64,000 bases of DNA from an uncultured Bacteroides sp. (GTDB lineage: Bacteria; Bacteroidota; Bacteroidia; Bacteroidales; Bacteroidaceae). Positions within the stretch are counted from its first letter, which is position 1; each line of letters starts with the position of its first letter. Under the pieces are notes generated by a model. That model searched no databases and was not told where the DNA came from. It saw nothing but the letters and a program-made list of their open reading frames with translations. The translations under genes were made by a program, and so were the position numbers. The stretch covers positions 1 to 64,000 of the forward strand of contig USLU01000022.1 of assembly GCA_900555635.1 (NCBI GenBank), written 5' to 3'. Positions 36,849 through 45,551 of this stretch are shown piece by piece.

Positions 36849-39587
36849 TTAATACCACTGGATATTACTCTGCGTCTGGCTTCTCTGTTCCCACTTCAAA
36901 TCTTGCAGGATACTTGCATTGGCGCGAATCGTAAAATTGTAGTACTTCCATCTACCAAATGGAGAAAGTGCTGCGGACATGCTGAAACAGTGCAAATCAC
37001 GGGTTATATTGAACGAGGTCTGTACTATTTCCTTCGCATTGAAGTCGTAGCCTGAGTTAAAGCTGACAGCCCATTTATTACTAATCTTAATATTGCCATT
37101 AATTCCAAGCGAGTTCAAACTAACCTTATATGGATAACGCATATTTTCCCGGTTAATAGGTTTGGTATTATCTTCCGTTATATTGAAACCTGTACTGAAA
37201 TTAATAGACCAAGGCATCTTGAATACCTGATATCCATCTGAATCTACAGCAGCTTTTTCAGTTTTTTTCTTGGTAGTACCCTTACCTGTATCATCTGTAT
37301 TCTCACTATTTTCATCATTTGCGGCTGCCTCTTTATCTTTATCCTGCTCATCATCTTTTTTACCGGAGAAGAAATTGCTTATTTTCTTCCAAGTGTCATT
37401 ATTGAGCGTCCAGCTGAAAGAAGTACCGTAACCAGACCAACGGCCAAAACGACCATAAGACCATTCCGTACGATTGCCGACATATACCTTTCCATTTTTA
37501 TCAAACTCGTAAGCATAGGTAGCAAAAGTAGAAGCCATACTAAACGTATAGTTTTTCCCGAATTTCATACGAAGATTTAACTGCAAGTCACTCCATTGAC
37601 GAGTCTGCGCTGCCATATTATAAGAAATACTTGCCCCCAGTTCGTCAATCAAACTAACTTTGCGGATAGAGTCATTCTTATCTTTATACTTCATCTCAAG
37701 ATTATTGGAGATGCTAAAGTTAATACTTCCCTGCTTACCACCACCGGGAGGAGAGAATGCCTGACCAGCATAATAGGAATAATTCACCGTGTCACGCGTT
37801 CCATCTTTATTTTCCTTTACATAAGAATCATAGTAGCCATAACGTGAGGATGTAAAGTCGGGTGCTGCACTAATGCTGACCGAAGGAGTAATGACATGAC
37901 GAATCTGTATAGCTTTCTTAGGGAAAAATATAGGTTTATACATGCCATAGATCTTTGTATTAAGCCCTAAACTGGCACTATAATTATACACGCGATGGAA
38001 GCCATACGTGGTATCTCTTGCCACTTCTTCATGTTGAGTATCCCAGTCCTGCTTGATCTTCCGTGTATACCAACGCTCAGTATAATTAACTGAGGGAGTT
38101 AGGTTAAAGTACTTGAACAGAGTAAAAGTTGCACTAATAGGAATATCATGCTGCATACCATTGTCCCAATCACGCACCAAACTCTTCTTAAAGATCATAT
38201 TATCTTTAGTCGTAATGCTATTTTTCATACGACCGGTATAACGCACGGAAATCTTTTCATACCAGCGTTCATTACCAACCGGGTGCTTGCGTTTAAAAGG
38301 AAATATAGTACTTAAAGAGATATTCAAATCCGGCAAAGTTACAGCAATGGACGAGTCTTTCATATTCTGCGCAATATTACCCGAAGCTGAAATACTAAGG
38401 TGTTGATCAGGAAAATTGCGTGAGTAACTGACACTGGATGTTTTCGTATTTTGCGACATAGCCTGCGCATTGTACATATTACCAATATTAGTGCGTTCGT
38501 AACTACTCGTAGCAAAATTCACACTGGCAGAAAAGGTAGAGTTCGGACTAGCCTTAGGATCTTGACGATGCGACCATACCACCTTGAAGTCTTTAGCTAC
38601 AGAATAATCAGGCAAGCCTTTATCTCCTGTTTTAGTTACCTGATAGTTCGCCTGCAACATTCCGGAGAATTTATATCGCTTTACATAATTAGTCTCAGCA
38701 TTCAAAGCCCAGGAACCTTTTGTAAATATATCCCCCCGCAACTTCAGATCCATTTGGTCACTGATAGCGAAATAGTAACCACCATCCGTCAAACCAAAAC
38801 CACGGTTTGAGTCATCCATATAGGTCGGCATCAAAAAACCGGACTGATAACTGCTTGAGAAGGGGAAGAAAAAGAATGGAACTGCAAGCGGTAAAGGTAC
38901 ATCTTCTACTACCAGATAAGCAGGTCCCGTCACCACATTTTTCTTCGGACGTACCTTGGCATAAGTCATTTGCATGTAGAAGTGAGGATGATCGTGATGG
39001 TCACAAGTAGTATAACGACCACTTTTCATGTAGAGTTCGTCATTTAGCCCCTTTTTGGCATTGTTTCCTGTAACATAACCTTCACCTTGCTGACTTACAA
39101 CATTACTGATAAGACCTTTTTTACTTTTGAAATTATAGCGGATTGTATTGGTTTCGTAAGGAGTCTCCCCATCTTTAAACACTGGAGTACCTTGCATGAC
39201 TCCTAAAGAATCTTCTACTCCATGAGCATACACCGTACTACTATCCATATTCATGGTAATAACATCAGCAGCCAATTCGATCTTCTCGTAATTCACTTTT
39301 CCCTGTCCGTACAAGTGCGCATAACCTCCTTGAGTAAACACAATTGAGTCAGTAGCTTCATAAGTAACGGGTGCATCCAATCCTTCCTTCTTGGGTAGAG
39401 GAGGTGTTATAGTGTCTTTCCGCAACGAATCATTCAACAGTGTATCGCCATTCTGCAAAGAATCCGGCTGTTGACTTCGCGGTATCATTCCCCTTCCCCG
39501 ACGCTGAGACACAGCCTCACCAGAAAGTAGGAGCAAGACAAATAGTAGTATAAATGATATGAATGTATTTGCTTTCAATGGCGTCAT
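36849..39587 (-). CDS. lptD: LPS-assembly protein LptD (OstA/Imp-like outer-membrane protein)
   Basis: The preferred ATG at 39587 (MTPLKANTFISFILLFVLLL) gives 912 aa with a proper signal peptide. The open frame extends 70 residues further upstream into the HD gene, but those residues are not signal-like. An OstA/LptA-like beta-taco domain covers about 60-200 (AHLYGQGKVNYEKIELAADVI and YETNTIRYNFKSKKG), followed by a large beta-barrel with alternating strand patterns up to the terminal aromatic (NIQWY). It would insert lipopolysaccharide or lipooligosaccharide into the outer leaflet. A Lys/Asp/Glu-rich insert lies near residues 780-820 (DDEQDKDKEAAANDENSENT). Confidence 0.88.
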   Translation of the reverse strand: MTPLKANTFISFILLFVLLLLSGEAVSQRRGRGMIPRSQQPDSLQNGDTLLNDSLRKDTITPPLPKKEGLDAPVTYEATDSIVFTQGGYAHLYGQGKVNYEKIELAADVITMNMDSSTVYAHGVEDSLGVMQGTPVFKDGETPYETNTIRYNFKSKKGLISNVVSQQGEGYVTGNNAKKGLNDELYMKSGRYTTCDHHDHPHFYMQMTYAKVRPKKNVVTGPAYLVVEDVPLPLAVPFFFFPFSSSYQSGFLMPTYMDDSNRGFGLTDGGYYFAISDQMDLKLRGDIFTKGSWALNAETNYVKRYKFSGMLQANYQVTKTGDKGLPDYSVAKDFKVVWSHRQDPKASPNSTFSASVNFATSSYERTNIGNMYNAQAMSQNTKTSSVSYSRNFPDQHLSISASGNIAQNMKDSSIAVTLPDLNISLSTIFPFKRKHPVGNERWYEKISVRYTGRMKNSITTKDNMIFKKSLVRDWDNGMQHDIPISATFTLFKYFNLTPSVNYTERWYTRKIKQDWDTQHEEVARDTTYGFHRVYNYSASLGLNTKIYGMYKPIFFPKKAIQIRHVITPSVSISAAPDFTSSRYGYYDSYVKENKDGTRDTVNYSYYAGQAFSPPGGGKQGSINFSISNNLEMKYKDKNDSIRKVSLIDELGASISYNMAAQTRQWSDLQLNLRMKFGKNYTFSMASTFATYAYEFDKNGKVYVGNRTEWSYGRFGRWSGYGTSFSWTLNNDTWKKISNFFSGKKDDEQDKDKEAAANDENSENTDDTGKGTTKKKTEKAAVDSDGYQVFKMPWSINFSTGFNITEDNTKPINRENMRYPYKVSLNSLGINGNIKISNKWAVSFNSGYDFNAKEIVQTSFNITRDLHCFSMSAALSPFGRWKYYNFTIRANASILQDLKWEQRSQTQSNIQWY

Positions 39588-39666
39588 TAACTTATAGTTT
39601 ACGCTTGAAGGGGCAAAAGTACGTATTTTATACGGATAATCTCCCTTTTTAAAGAAATTTAGATTG

Positions 39667-40203
39667 CTACAAGAACTGTTCGCACCAACAATCAAAGCGT
39701 TGTAAGCCGGCATCGCCATAGCGTTCCAAGCTTTTGCGCGCTTTTTCGACACTCTTTTCCTTGTCCAAACGGGTCTTTGAATAGAACTTATCGGCAAAGC
39801 AAATGACCTGCTCTTCCAGACTCACCGGAACCATTTCCCGATGCGGAACAGGCAAACCTTGCGCGATAATCTCTTCTAATGAAAGTCCTGCACCCGTATG
39901 ACGTTCACAAACCAACGCATGACGAGGATATCCTTCCTCACGCATTAAGTCGGCCCCTAAATATCCATGACAAATATAAGGCTTATCACCAAAACAATAA
40001 ATACCATCGGCGTCGGTAAGAAAAATGCCAAGATCATGCAACATGGCAGCCTCATACAGGAACTCCTTGTCCAGTACAAGTTCCGGATGATGATCAGCAA
40101 TCAGCAATGCTTTATCTGCCACTGAATGGCTATGAGTTAGCAAGATATGCTTCAACTCATTTTCTACCGGATAATACTTATCTATAATATGAATCGGATT
40201 CAC
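39667..40203 (-). CDS. HD-domain phosphohydrolase
   Basis: 178 aa. The metal-binding HD signature is complete: the first histidine in THSHSVADKAL, the HD pair in AAMLHDLGIFLTDADGI and further ligands in ICHGYLGADLMREEG and VCERHTGAG. Such proteins hydrolyse nucleotides or phosphodiesters; the substrate is unknown. It is 20 nt downstream of the ArnT-like gene and 79 nt upstream of lptD, so the three may share a transcript. Confidence 0.85.
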   Translation of the reverse strand: MNPIHIIDKYYPVENELKHILLTHSHSVADKALLIADHHPELVLDKEFLYEAAMLHDLGIFLTDADGIYCFGDKPYICHGYLGADLMREEGYPRHALVCERHTGAGLSLEEIIAQGLPVPHREMVPVSLEEQVICFADKFYSKTRLDKEKSVEKARKSLERYGDAGLQRFDCWCEQFL

Positions 40204-40223
40204 TTTGATTTATGAAATTTCAA

Positions 40224-41936
40224 TTAATTACGTTTAAATTGGTACATACATATTTCATTACGCATATCACAACTACGCTTCTCTGTACGAAACACTTTTT
40301 CCAATTGATATGTTTTACTCAATTCTTCCAGCATCTTCTGCTCGTCCTTTTCTGGTACTAATAAATAACCTTCAGCAGGTTGCTCCACTTCAATATGTCT
40401 CATACGATCATCCAAATAAAAATTAGTGCAATAAAAACTCATGGACGAATATGAATAAACCGGTCCTTCAGGTATCAGCGTTTTTACTTGTTCCGCCAGA
40501 TGTTTATCTGATTTCACAGATAATACGATCGGTTGATATACACCATCCAAAACAACAAACATACAAAGCATACACCCTGCAATACCATATAATAAAGAGC
40601 GGGTATCAACACGTTTAACTACCATTCGTAACGTACAAACAGAAGCTATTACAGGAAGCGCAATCAAGAACCATTTGGGTATCGATAATGAAGTATCTTT
40701 TAAAGCATTCATAAATCCGATATTTTCGGCAGCATGACGTCCACTCCCCCAAATACTTTCAGGAACCAGTCCGCAACGAACAAAAACAAACACTAAAGTC
40801 AGTAATAGCCCAAGGGAAGCAAATATGATCGCACAAATCTTAAAGACCTTTGCTCCACGTTGTACCAAAGCCAACAAATATTCGGCAATCAACATCGCCA
40901 TAAACGGATAGATAGGGAGCAGGTAGACACTTCGTTTGCTCTTTGGAATGCAATAGAATATAAAGATAATCAATATGACCAACCATGTGAACAGCTGTAT
41001 GGGTGACTGGTTACGGAAAGCTATCCAACCTTTCTTCAATCGCTGTACTATTCCATCTCCCTGTGGCAAGAACTGCATATTTTTCCATTTCAGACCAAAC
41101 AAAGAAATAACCAAGACCAACGTCCAAGGTACCCATCCCCAAATTAAAGTTAGAAAATTATACCAAATAGGATTTTCATGAGATTCATAGGACATCTTAT
41201 GAAACAGGCGTCCTGCATTTTCTTCAATCATTAAATCGGAAAATTCTTTTCCTCCCTGCTGATAAGCAGCCCAATACCAGATAGCCAATGGAATAAGCGA
41301 AAGCAATCCGATGCCTGCCAGTGAAAAGAAAGCCTTAGCAAAGGAACGACCACGCATCAATTGGTATACACCAATCACCAGACATGGAAAAACACTACCT
41401 ACCGGTCCTTTAGTCAACGAAGCACATGCCATCAGAAGCACCGCAAGCCAAGGTACTCCACGGCTGTTCTTTTCATCCCATCGATACAACAAACAAAGTG
41501 AGATCACAATCAAAGAAACCTGCAACATATCCAACCGACAAGCAACCGCCGCACGATGTACTTCAAATGAAGTCAATAGAAGGATAGAAGTCAACAAAGC
41601 AACCTTTATATCTTTACGTTTCGCCACAAATACAAAAAACACCAGTTGCATAGCTATAAATGATAAGGCAGATGGCAAACGGGAAGTAAATTCCGTAACT
41701 TCACCCGAAATAGCAGAAAAGACAGCAATAGACCAATAGAGAAAAGGAGGTTTATAAGCGATATCCGTTCCGTAATTTAACGGAAGTATCCAATTTCCAC
41801 TTTCCAATATGGAAAATGCCACAATCGCCTCTCGTGGTTCTCCTTTAGAATAGAAGATAGTTTCCCCTAAAAAGGGTACTATAACAAGCACACTCAGTAA
41901 TGCAATAAACCAGAACGCCTTCTTCCTGTCTGACAT
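40224..41936 (-). CDS. ArnT/PMT-like glycosyltransferase (GT-C fold, probably GT83)
   Basis: 570 aa with about 11-13 membrane segments. The N-terminal loop FLGETIFYSKGEPREAIVAF holds the acidic residues of GT-C active sites, and YKPPFLYWSIAVFSAISG is typical of ArnT/PMT proteins. Family members move a sugar from a polyprenyl-phosphate donor to lipid A or glycoproteins on the periplasmic side. The nearby GtrA and GT2 genes could supply the lipid-linked sugar, and lptD lies next door. The acceptor is not known. Confidence 0.82.
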   Translation of the reverse strand: MSDRKKAFWFIALLSVLVIVPFLGETIFYSKGEPREAIVAFSILESGNWILPLNYGTDIAYKPPFLYWSIAVFSAISGEVTEFTSRLPSALSFIAMQLVFFVFVAKRKDIKVALLTSILLLTSFEVHRAAVACRLDMLQVSLIVISLCLLYRWDEKNSRGVPWLAVLLMACASLTKGPVGSVFPCLVIGVYQLMRGRSFAKAFFSLAGIGLLSLIPLAIWYWAAYQQGGKEFSDLMIEENAGRLFHKMSYESHENPIWYNFLTLIWGWVPWTLVLVISLFGLKWKNMQFLPQGDGIVQRLKKGWIAFRNQSPIQLFTWLVILIIFIFYCIPKSKRSVYLLPIYPFMAMLIAEYLLALVQRGAKVFKICAIIFASLGLLLTLVFVFVRCGLVPESIWGSGRHAAENIGFMNALKDTSLSIPKWFLIALPVIASVCTLRMVVKRVDTRSLLYGIAGCMLCMFVVLDGVYQPIVLSVKSDKHLAEQVKTLIPEGPVYSYSSMSFYCTNFYLDDRMRHIEVEQPAEGYLLVPEKDEQKMLEELSKTYQLEKVFRTEKRSCDMRNEICMYQFKRN

Positions 41937-41967
41937 AATTTTATTCGTTTTTTATGTTTTCGCCGGA

Positions 41968-42005
41968 CAAAAGTACAAATTATTCTGCAACAATACCTAA
42001 TTTTG
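41968..42005. promoter_or_regulatory. Divergent promoters of the ArnT-like and GtrA genes
   Basis: On the minus strand TACTTTTG (41968-41975) serves the ArnT-like gene. On the plus strand TAATTTTG (41998-42005) serves gtrA, 27 nt before its start. Both fit TAnnTTTG. Confidence 0.55.
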
Positions 42006-42032
42006 CATGCGTAATGCAATAAAACCAGGCTA

Positions 42033-42410
42033 ATGATTAATTTTAAAAAGCTATCGGAGTTTATCCGCTTTGTCATAGTGGGAATTATCGCTACTATAAT
42101 ACATTACGGATTATACTTTATATTACAACAAATTATTGATGTAAATATAGCCTATACCATAGGTTATGTTTGTAGTTTTGTTGCTAACTTCTATCTCACT
42201 GCCTATTTTACTTTCAGAAAAAAACCTTCCTGGAACAAAGCATTTGGTTTCGGTGGAGCACATCTCTGTAATTACTTACTGCATATAGGACTCTTAAATT
42301 TGTTCTTATGGCTAGGAGTTACCAAACCTCTAGCGCCTTTTCCTGTTTTCGCAATTGCTATTCCCATCAACTTTTTACTTGTCCGATTTGTTTTCAAAAG
42401 AAAAGACTGA
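42033..42410 (+). CDS. GtrA-family membrane protein (lipid-linked sugar flippase)
   Basis: 125 aa with four membrane segments and the GtrA pattern FIRFVIVGIIATIIHYGLYF at the start, then NFYLTAYFTFRKK in the middle. GtrA proteins are thought to flip polyprenyl-phosphate-sugars across the inner membrane. The next gene is a GT2 of the GtrB/dolichyl-phosphate-sugar synthase type, the classical partner, although a separate promoter lies between them. Confidence 0.85.
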   Translation: MINFKKLSEFIRFVIVGIIATIIHYGLYFILQQIIDVNIAYTIGYVCSFVANFYLTAYFTFRKKPSWNKAFGFGGAHLCNYLLHIGLLNLFLWLGVTKPLAPFPVFAIAIPINFLLVRFVFKRKD

Positions 42411-42451
42411 CAATTTTAACATAAAACGTCTTTAAACTGTCGCAAAAACAA

Positions 42452-42459
42452 TATCTTTG
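42452..42459 (+). promoter_or_regulatory. -7 element of the GT2 gene
   Basis: TATCTTTG matches TAnnTTTG. It is only 13 nt before the first possible ATG (42473) but 28 nt before the second (42488), which favours the second start. Confidence 0.55.
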
Positions 42460-42487
42460 CAAGACATTCACCATGCGTATAGACAAG

Positions 42488-43441
42488 ATGAAAAAAGTAA
42501 CTCTACTAGTTCCGGTTTATAATGAAGAAGCGATGCTTCCTACCCTCTATGGACGTTTGATAGAACTTATCAAACGTAACAACAATTATGAATGGGAAAT
42601 TCTTTTCATCAACGATGGAAGTAGTGACAACACCCTGGCAGTCATTCGCCAACTACGGCAAACCGACTTAAGGGTAAATTATGTAAATCTCTCCCGTAAC
42701 TTCGGCAAGGAAGTAGCTATGCTGGCAGGATTCGACTACTCTACAGGAGATTGCTGTGTAGTAATGGATGCAGACTTACAAGACCCTCCGGAACTGGTAG
42801 ACCAAATGTTGCAATATTGGGAAGAAGGTTATGATGATATTTATGCAAAACGTCGTAACAGAGGCGAAGAAAGCTGGTTACGCCGACGTCTTTCACTCGC
42901 ATTCTATACATTACTGCAAAAGATGAGCAGAATTGATATTTTACCCAATGTAGGAGACTTCCGCTTGCTAGACCGTAGATGTGTGCTCACATTACGACGC
43001 TTACGTGAGCAAGAACGCTATACTAAGGGATTATTCTGCTGGATAGGCTACAACAAGAAAGGGATTGAGTTCGATCGCGGAGACCGTTTAGCAGGTCATT
43101 CTTCCTGGAGTTTCTTCAAGCTACTCAACCTAGCTATCGAAGGAATCACTTCCTCTTCAACCGCTCCACTAAGAATAGCAACCTTTTTCGGAATGTTATG
43201 CGGAATCTCCAGTTTTATATACGCCATCTATTTCCTAGTGAAAACCATTATGTTTGGTGACCAAGCTGCCGGTTTTCCTACCTTGATTATAGTAATTCTC
43301 TTCCTGGGTGGTATACAACTATTCTCTTTAGGGATAATAGGAGAATATATAGGACGAATCTTCAAGGAAACCAAAGGACGCCCCACTTATATCGCTTCTG
43401 ATTATAATGAAAACAAACTGGGCTACGAGAATAATCTTTAG
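42488..43441 (+). CDS. GT2 polyprenyl-phosphate glycosyltransferase (GtrB/DPM1-like)
   Basis: 317 aa from ATG 42488 (MKKVTLLVPVYNEE); a start 15 nt upstream would leave almost no leader behind the promoter. The GT-A nucleotide-binding region LVPVYNEEAMLPTLY and LFINDGSSDNTL, the DxD-type VVMDADLQDPPE and the downstream FRLLDRR match the GtrB/DPM group. Two C-terminal membrane helices (about 230-300) anchor it. It would load a sugar from a nucleotide donor onto undecaprenyl phosphate for GtrA and an ArnT-like transferase. It ends 75 bp before the integrated element. Confidence 0.9.
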   Translation: MKKVTLLVPVYNEEAMLPTLYGRLIELIKRNNNYEWEILFINDGSSDNTLAVIRQLRQTDLRVNYVNLSRNFGKEVAMLAGFDYSTGDCCVVMDADLQDPPELVDQMLQYWEEGYDDIYAKRRNRGEESWLRRRLSLAFYTLLQKMSRIDILPNVGDFRLLDRRCVLTLRRLREQERYTKGLFCWIGYNKKGIEFDRGDRLAGHSSWSFFKLLNLAIEGITSSSTAPLRIATFFGMLCGISSFIYAIYFLVKTIMFGDQAAGFPTLIIVILFLGGIQLFSLGIIGEYIGRIFKETKGRPTYIASDYNENKLGYENNL

Positions 43442-43516
43442 TATGAATTGCGGAAGAAGTATTAAGCTATTTTTCAACTGTTTATATTCATTATTTCACT
43501 CTCTTTCTTTCTCTTT

Positions 43517-43553
43517 TTCCACAACTGCCAGCTGTTAATTATGTTTTGCCACA
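43517..43553. other. Left attachment site, displaced 3' end of the BASS gene
   Basis: The two identity blocks 43517-43533 and 43541-43553 match 53794-53810 and 53818-53830. Read on the minus strand, the repeat and its flank encode WQNIINSWQLWKKRKKESEI followed by MNINS and a stop, an alternative C-terminus for the transporter. This is probably the original chromosomal 3' end cut off by integration. Confidence 0.85.
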
Positions 43554-43617
43554 TATTATATATTAATCAGTATATTAATTTGATTATCAACAAATAAGCC
43601 CACCTATTACTAATAGT

Positions 43618-43639
43618 GGGTAACAAAATAGTAACAAAA
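43618..43639. repeat. Left arm-type repeat (22 bp)
   Basis: This 22-bp sequence containing two GTAACAAAA units recurs exactly at 53652-53673 near the other end. A further GTAACAAAA is at 43680-43688, and a hairpin with CCCAC/GTGGG ends lies just before at 43599-43620. Located 65 bp inside the left core site, it is a likely integrase or excisionase arm site. The non-coding stretch 43442-43819 holds only this, the left core and the repeat at 43778. Confidence 0.65.
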
Positions 43640-43777
43640 AAAACGAAGAAATCGCTTTGCGGTGGGCTTCATGTGCAAAGGTAACAAAAGGCAGAATATC
43701 CGCAAAAATAAAGCTGGCGAAAAGAGAAACAATCTTTTTCTTTTCGCCAGCACCTATCTTGCTGTCGGTACAAATAA

Positions 43778-43820
43778 GTTTAGTCCGTTTTGGATATATA
43801 GACAAAGGAACGTACTAAAC
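43778..43820. repeat. GTTTAGTCCG...GTACTAAAC repeat, left copy
   Basis: GTTTAGTCCG (43778-43787), then GATATATAGAC, then GTACTAAAC (43812-43820) overlapping the stop of the GNAT gene. Essentially the same arrangement occurs at 48129-48166 between the primase and RepA genes. Confidence 0.55.
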
Positions 43821-44620
43821 TAATCTGTAACCTTTTTATTATAATACTCCAAAAATGCCACTTCGCCTATTTCACTTAACTGTTTCTGATTCTCAATAAA
43901 ATTCTGTCCATACTTTAGCCAACGCTTGGTAAAACCTTTGAATTTGGTACATGGAAAGCTGCTGCATTGGAAACAATGTGTTATCTCTTTCTCCAAACAG
44001 CATAAATGAAATGTTTTGCATTTTTCACAGCGAGAACTATTTAGCTCGGCTCCTTTGCAAGATCTTTTTTCTCTCGTATATGTGGGACACCCCCCACAAA
44101 AAACACCACAAGCAGGAATACGACCATTATAAGGCTTGACTTTAGTTATTCCCTTTGCCATCCAAAAATTAGTAAGAGAAAGCTGATTCGCTTTGCGCTT
44201 TTGTTCTTCCTCTACTATATAGCCTCTTTTTTCAAAGAAAGGACGGGCTGTTAAGCTCACTTCAGACGTAATCCGCATAATCCCGGATGTAATTGCATAC
44301 CGTTCTATTTCTTCCAAAAGCATCGTAGCAATACCTTTACCTTGAAAGTCCTTGTGAATAAACATAGAATGTAAATAGCCTTGGGGCGTAATAGATGAAA
44401 AACCAACGATTTGCGAGCATTGATTAACAGCTACAATAAAATAGTGAGTCTTTATCATATCTTCTATTTTAGAGAGATTATCTCCGCACGATGCCCAGTC
44501 TTCAACTTCGGATTGTGAATAATCACGTCTGTTTATCACAAGAACAGTATTTTGAAATAACTCTTTCAGCGCAACAGCATCCGACTGCTGAGCTTCCCTG
44601 ATTGTAAAGTCCTCCTTCAT
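43820..44620 (-). CDS. GNAT acetyltransferase fused to a cysteine-rich DUF3795 domain
   Basis: 266 aa, cargo of the mobile element. Residues 1-155 form a GNAT domain with the acetyl-CoA motif MFIHKDFQGKGIATMLLEEI and the substrate part ARPFFEKRGY. Residues 165-240 hold about a dozen cysteines in CGVFCGGCPTY, CEKCKTFHLCC and HCFQCSSFPC, the DUF3795 pattern that probably binds metal. The fusion suggests the Cys-rich part positions a substrate for acetylation. Function is unknown; resistance or modification of a small molecule is a guess. It is separated by 31 nt from the upstream methyltransferase gene. Confidence 0.82.
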   Translation of the reverse strand: MKEDFTIREAQQSDAVALKELFQNTVLVINRRDYSQSEVEDWASCGDNLSKIEDMIKTHYFIVAVNQCSQIVGFSSITPQGYLHSMFIHKDFQGKGIATMLLEEIERYAITSGIMRITSEVSLTARPFFEKRGYIVEEEQKRKANQLSLTNFWMAKGITKVKPYNGRIPACGVFCGGCPTYTREKRSCKGAELNSSRCEKCKTFHLCCLEKEITHCFQCSSFPCTKFKGFTKRWLKYGQNFIENQKQLSEIGEVAFLEYYNKKVTD

Positions 44621-44651
44621 ATCTATTATATTAAATTCTTTCCAGTCTTTT

Positions 44652-45449
44652 TTATTTTGTAGCTATTATAGAATAGATCATCGGAATATTATTACTTAAA
44701 TGCTTTATCCTATATTTGTTAGGTTCACATTCAACTGTTTGGGAAAAACAATTATAGGGTGAATAATCAAATTCATCAAAAGATGATATTGTGAGCCCAC
44801 TTTGTATAAGGTTATTTATAACCTCACTCAAACTATGATTCCACATCACACATTCTAGTAACAAATCTTTTTCCCCGTCCGTATAGGTTCCATCTTGAAT
44901 TTCTCTAATTGCACCGGAGTTAAAGTAGTTATATTCAATTCTTTTAAAGTTCTCATCAAACATGCACACAATCGGATGAAACTCCACAAATATAAACTTT
45001 CCATTTGGTTTTAGATAATTTGAAATAATCTCAGCCCACTTATTCATATCAGGCAACCAGCCAATCACTCCATAGCTTGTAAATACAATGTCGAATTGTT
45101 CATTCAAATAAGCAGGCAAATCATAAATATCACAGCAGATAAAAGTTGCATTAACATTTGCTTTCTTGGCTAATATTTTTGCATTATCAATCGCTTTATC
45201 CGATAAATCAACACCTGTAACATTTGCACCAAGTCTGCCCAACGAAATAGTATCTTGCCCGAAATGGCATTGTAAATGTAGAATAGATTTACCCTTTATA
45301 TCTCCAAGTAAATCAAGTTCTATATCATTGAGAGATGATTCCCCTTTCAAAAAGCCTTTGACATCGTAAAAGTCAGATTTCAGATGCACATCTACCCTAC
45401 TGTTCCAAGACTTCCGGTTTATTTCTAAATAATCAAAATCCGCATTCAT
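44652..45449 (-). CDS. Class I SAM-dependent methyltransferase (cargo)
   Basis: 265 aa. The SAM-binding motif I is ILHLQCHFGQDTISLGRLGA near residue 56, motif II GVDLSDKAI follows, and FTSYGVIGWL near 130 is the post-motif region. This resembles UbiE/Methyltransf_11-type small-molecule methyltransferases annotated in many Bacteroides elements. The target is unknown. A -7 element lies 27 nt upstream. It is the first gene of a probable pair with the GNAT fusion. Confidence 0.85.
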   Translation of the reverse strand: MNADFDYLEINRKSWNSRVDVHLKSDFYDVKGFLKGESSLNDIELDLLGDIKGKSILHLQCHFGQDTISLGRLGANVTGVDLSDKAIDNAKILAKKANVNATFICCDIYDLPAYLNEQFDIVFTSYGVIGWLPDMNKWAEIISNYLKPNGKFIFVEFHPIVCMFDENFKRIEYNYFNSGAIREIQDGTYTDGEKDLLLECVMWNHSLSEVINNLIQSGLTISSFDEFDYSPYNCFSQTVECEPNKYRIKHLSNNIPMIYSIIATK

Positions 45450-45475
45450 TCTTTTAATATTAAATGGATTATGTG

Positions 45476-45483
45476 CAAATATA
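45476..45483 (-). promoter_or_regulatory. Methyltransferase promoter -7 element
   Basis: TATATTTG on the minus strand matches TAnnTTTG, 27 nt before the start codon at 45449. Confidence 0.5.
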
Positions 45484-45551
45484 GCAAAAGGTACAGTATA
45501 TCATTCATTGTGAATTGCACTTTTTACTGTATTTCAGCAAAATACCTCTCT

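Noticed and set aside
39588..39797. Upstream extension of lptD
   Set aside because: It overlaps the HD gene and would bury the signal peptide behind 70 residues.
43587..43805. 72-codon minus-strand frame at the left end of the element
   Set aside because: It overlaps the arm repeat and the GTTTAGTCCG repeat and resembles no protein.
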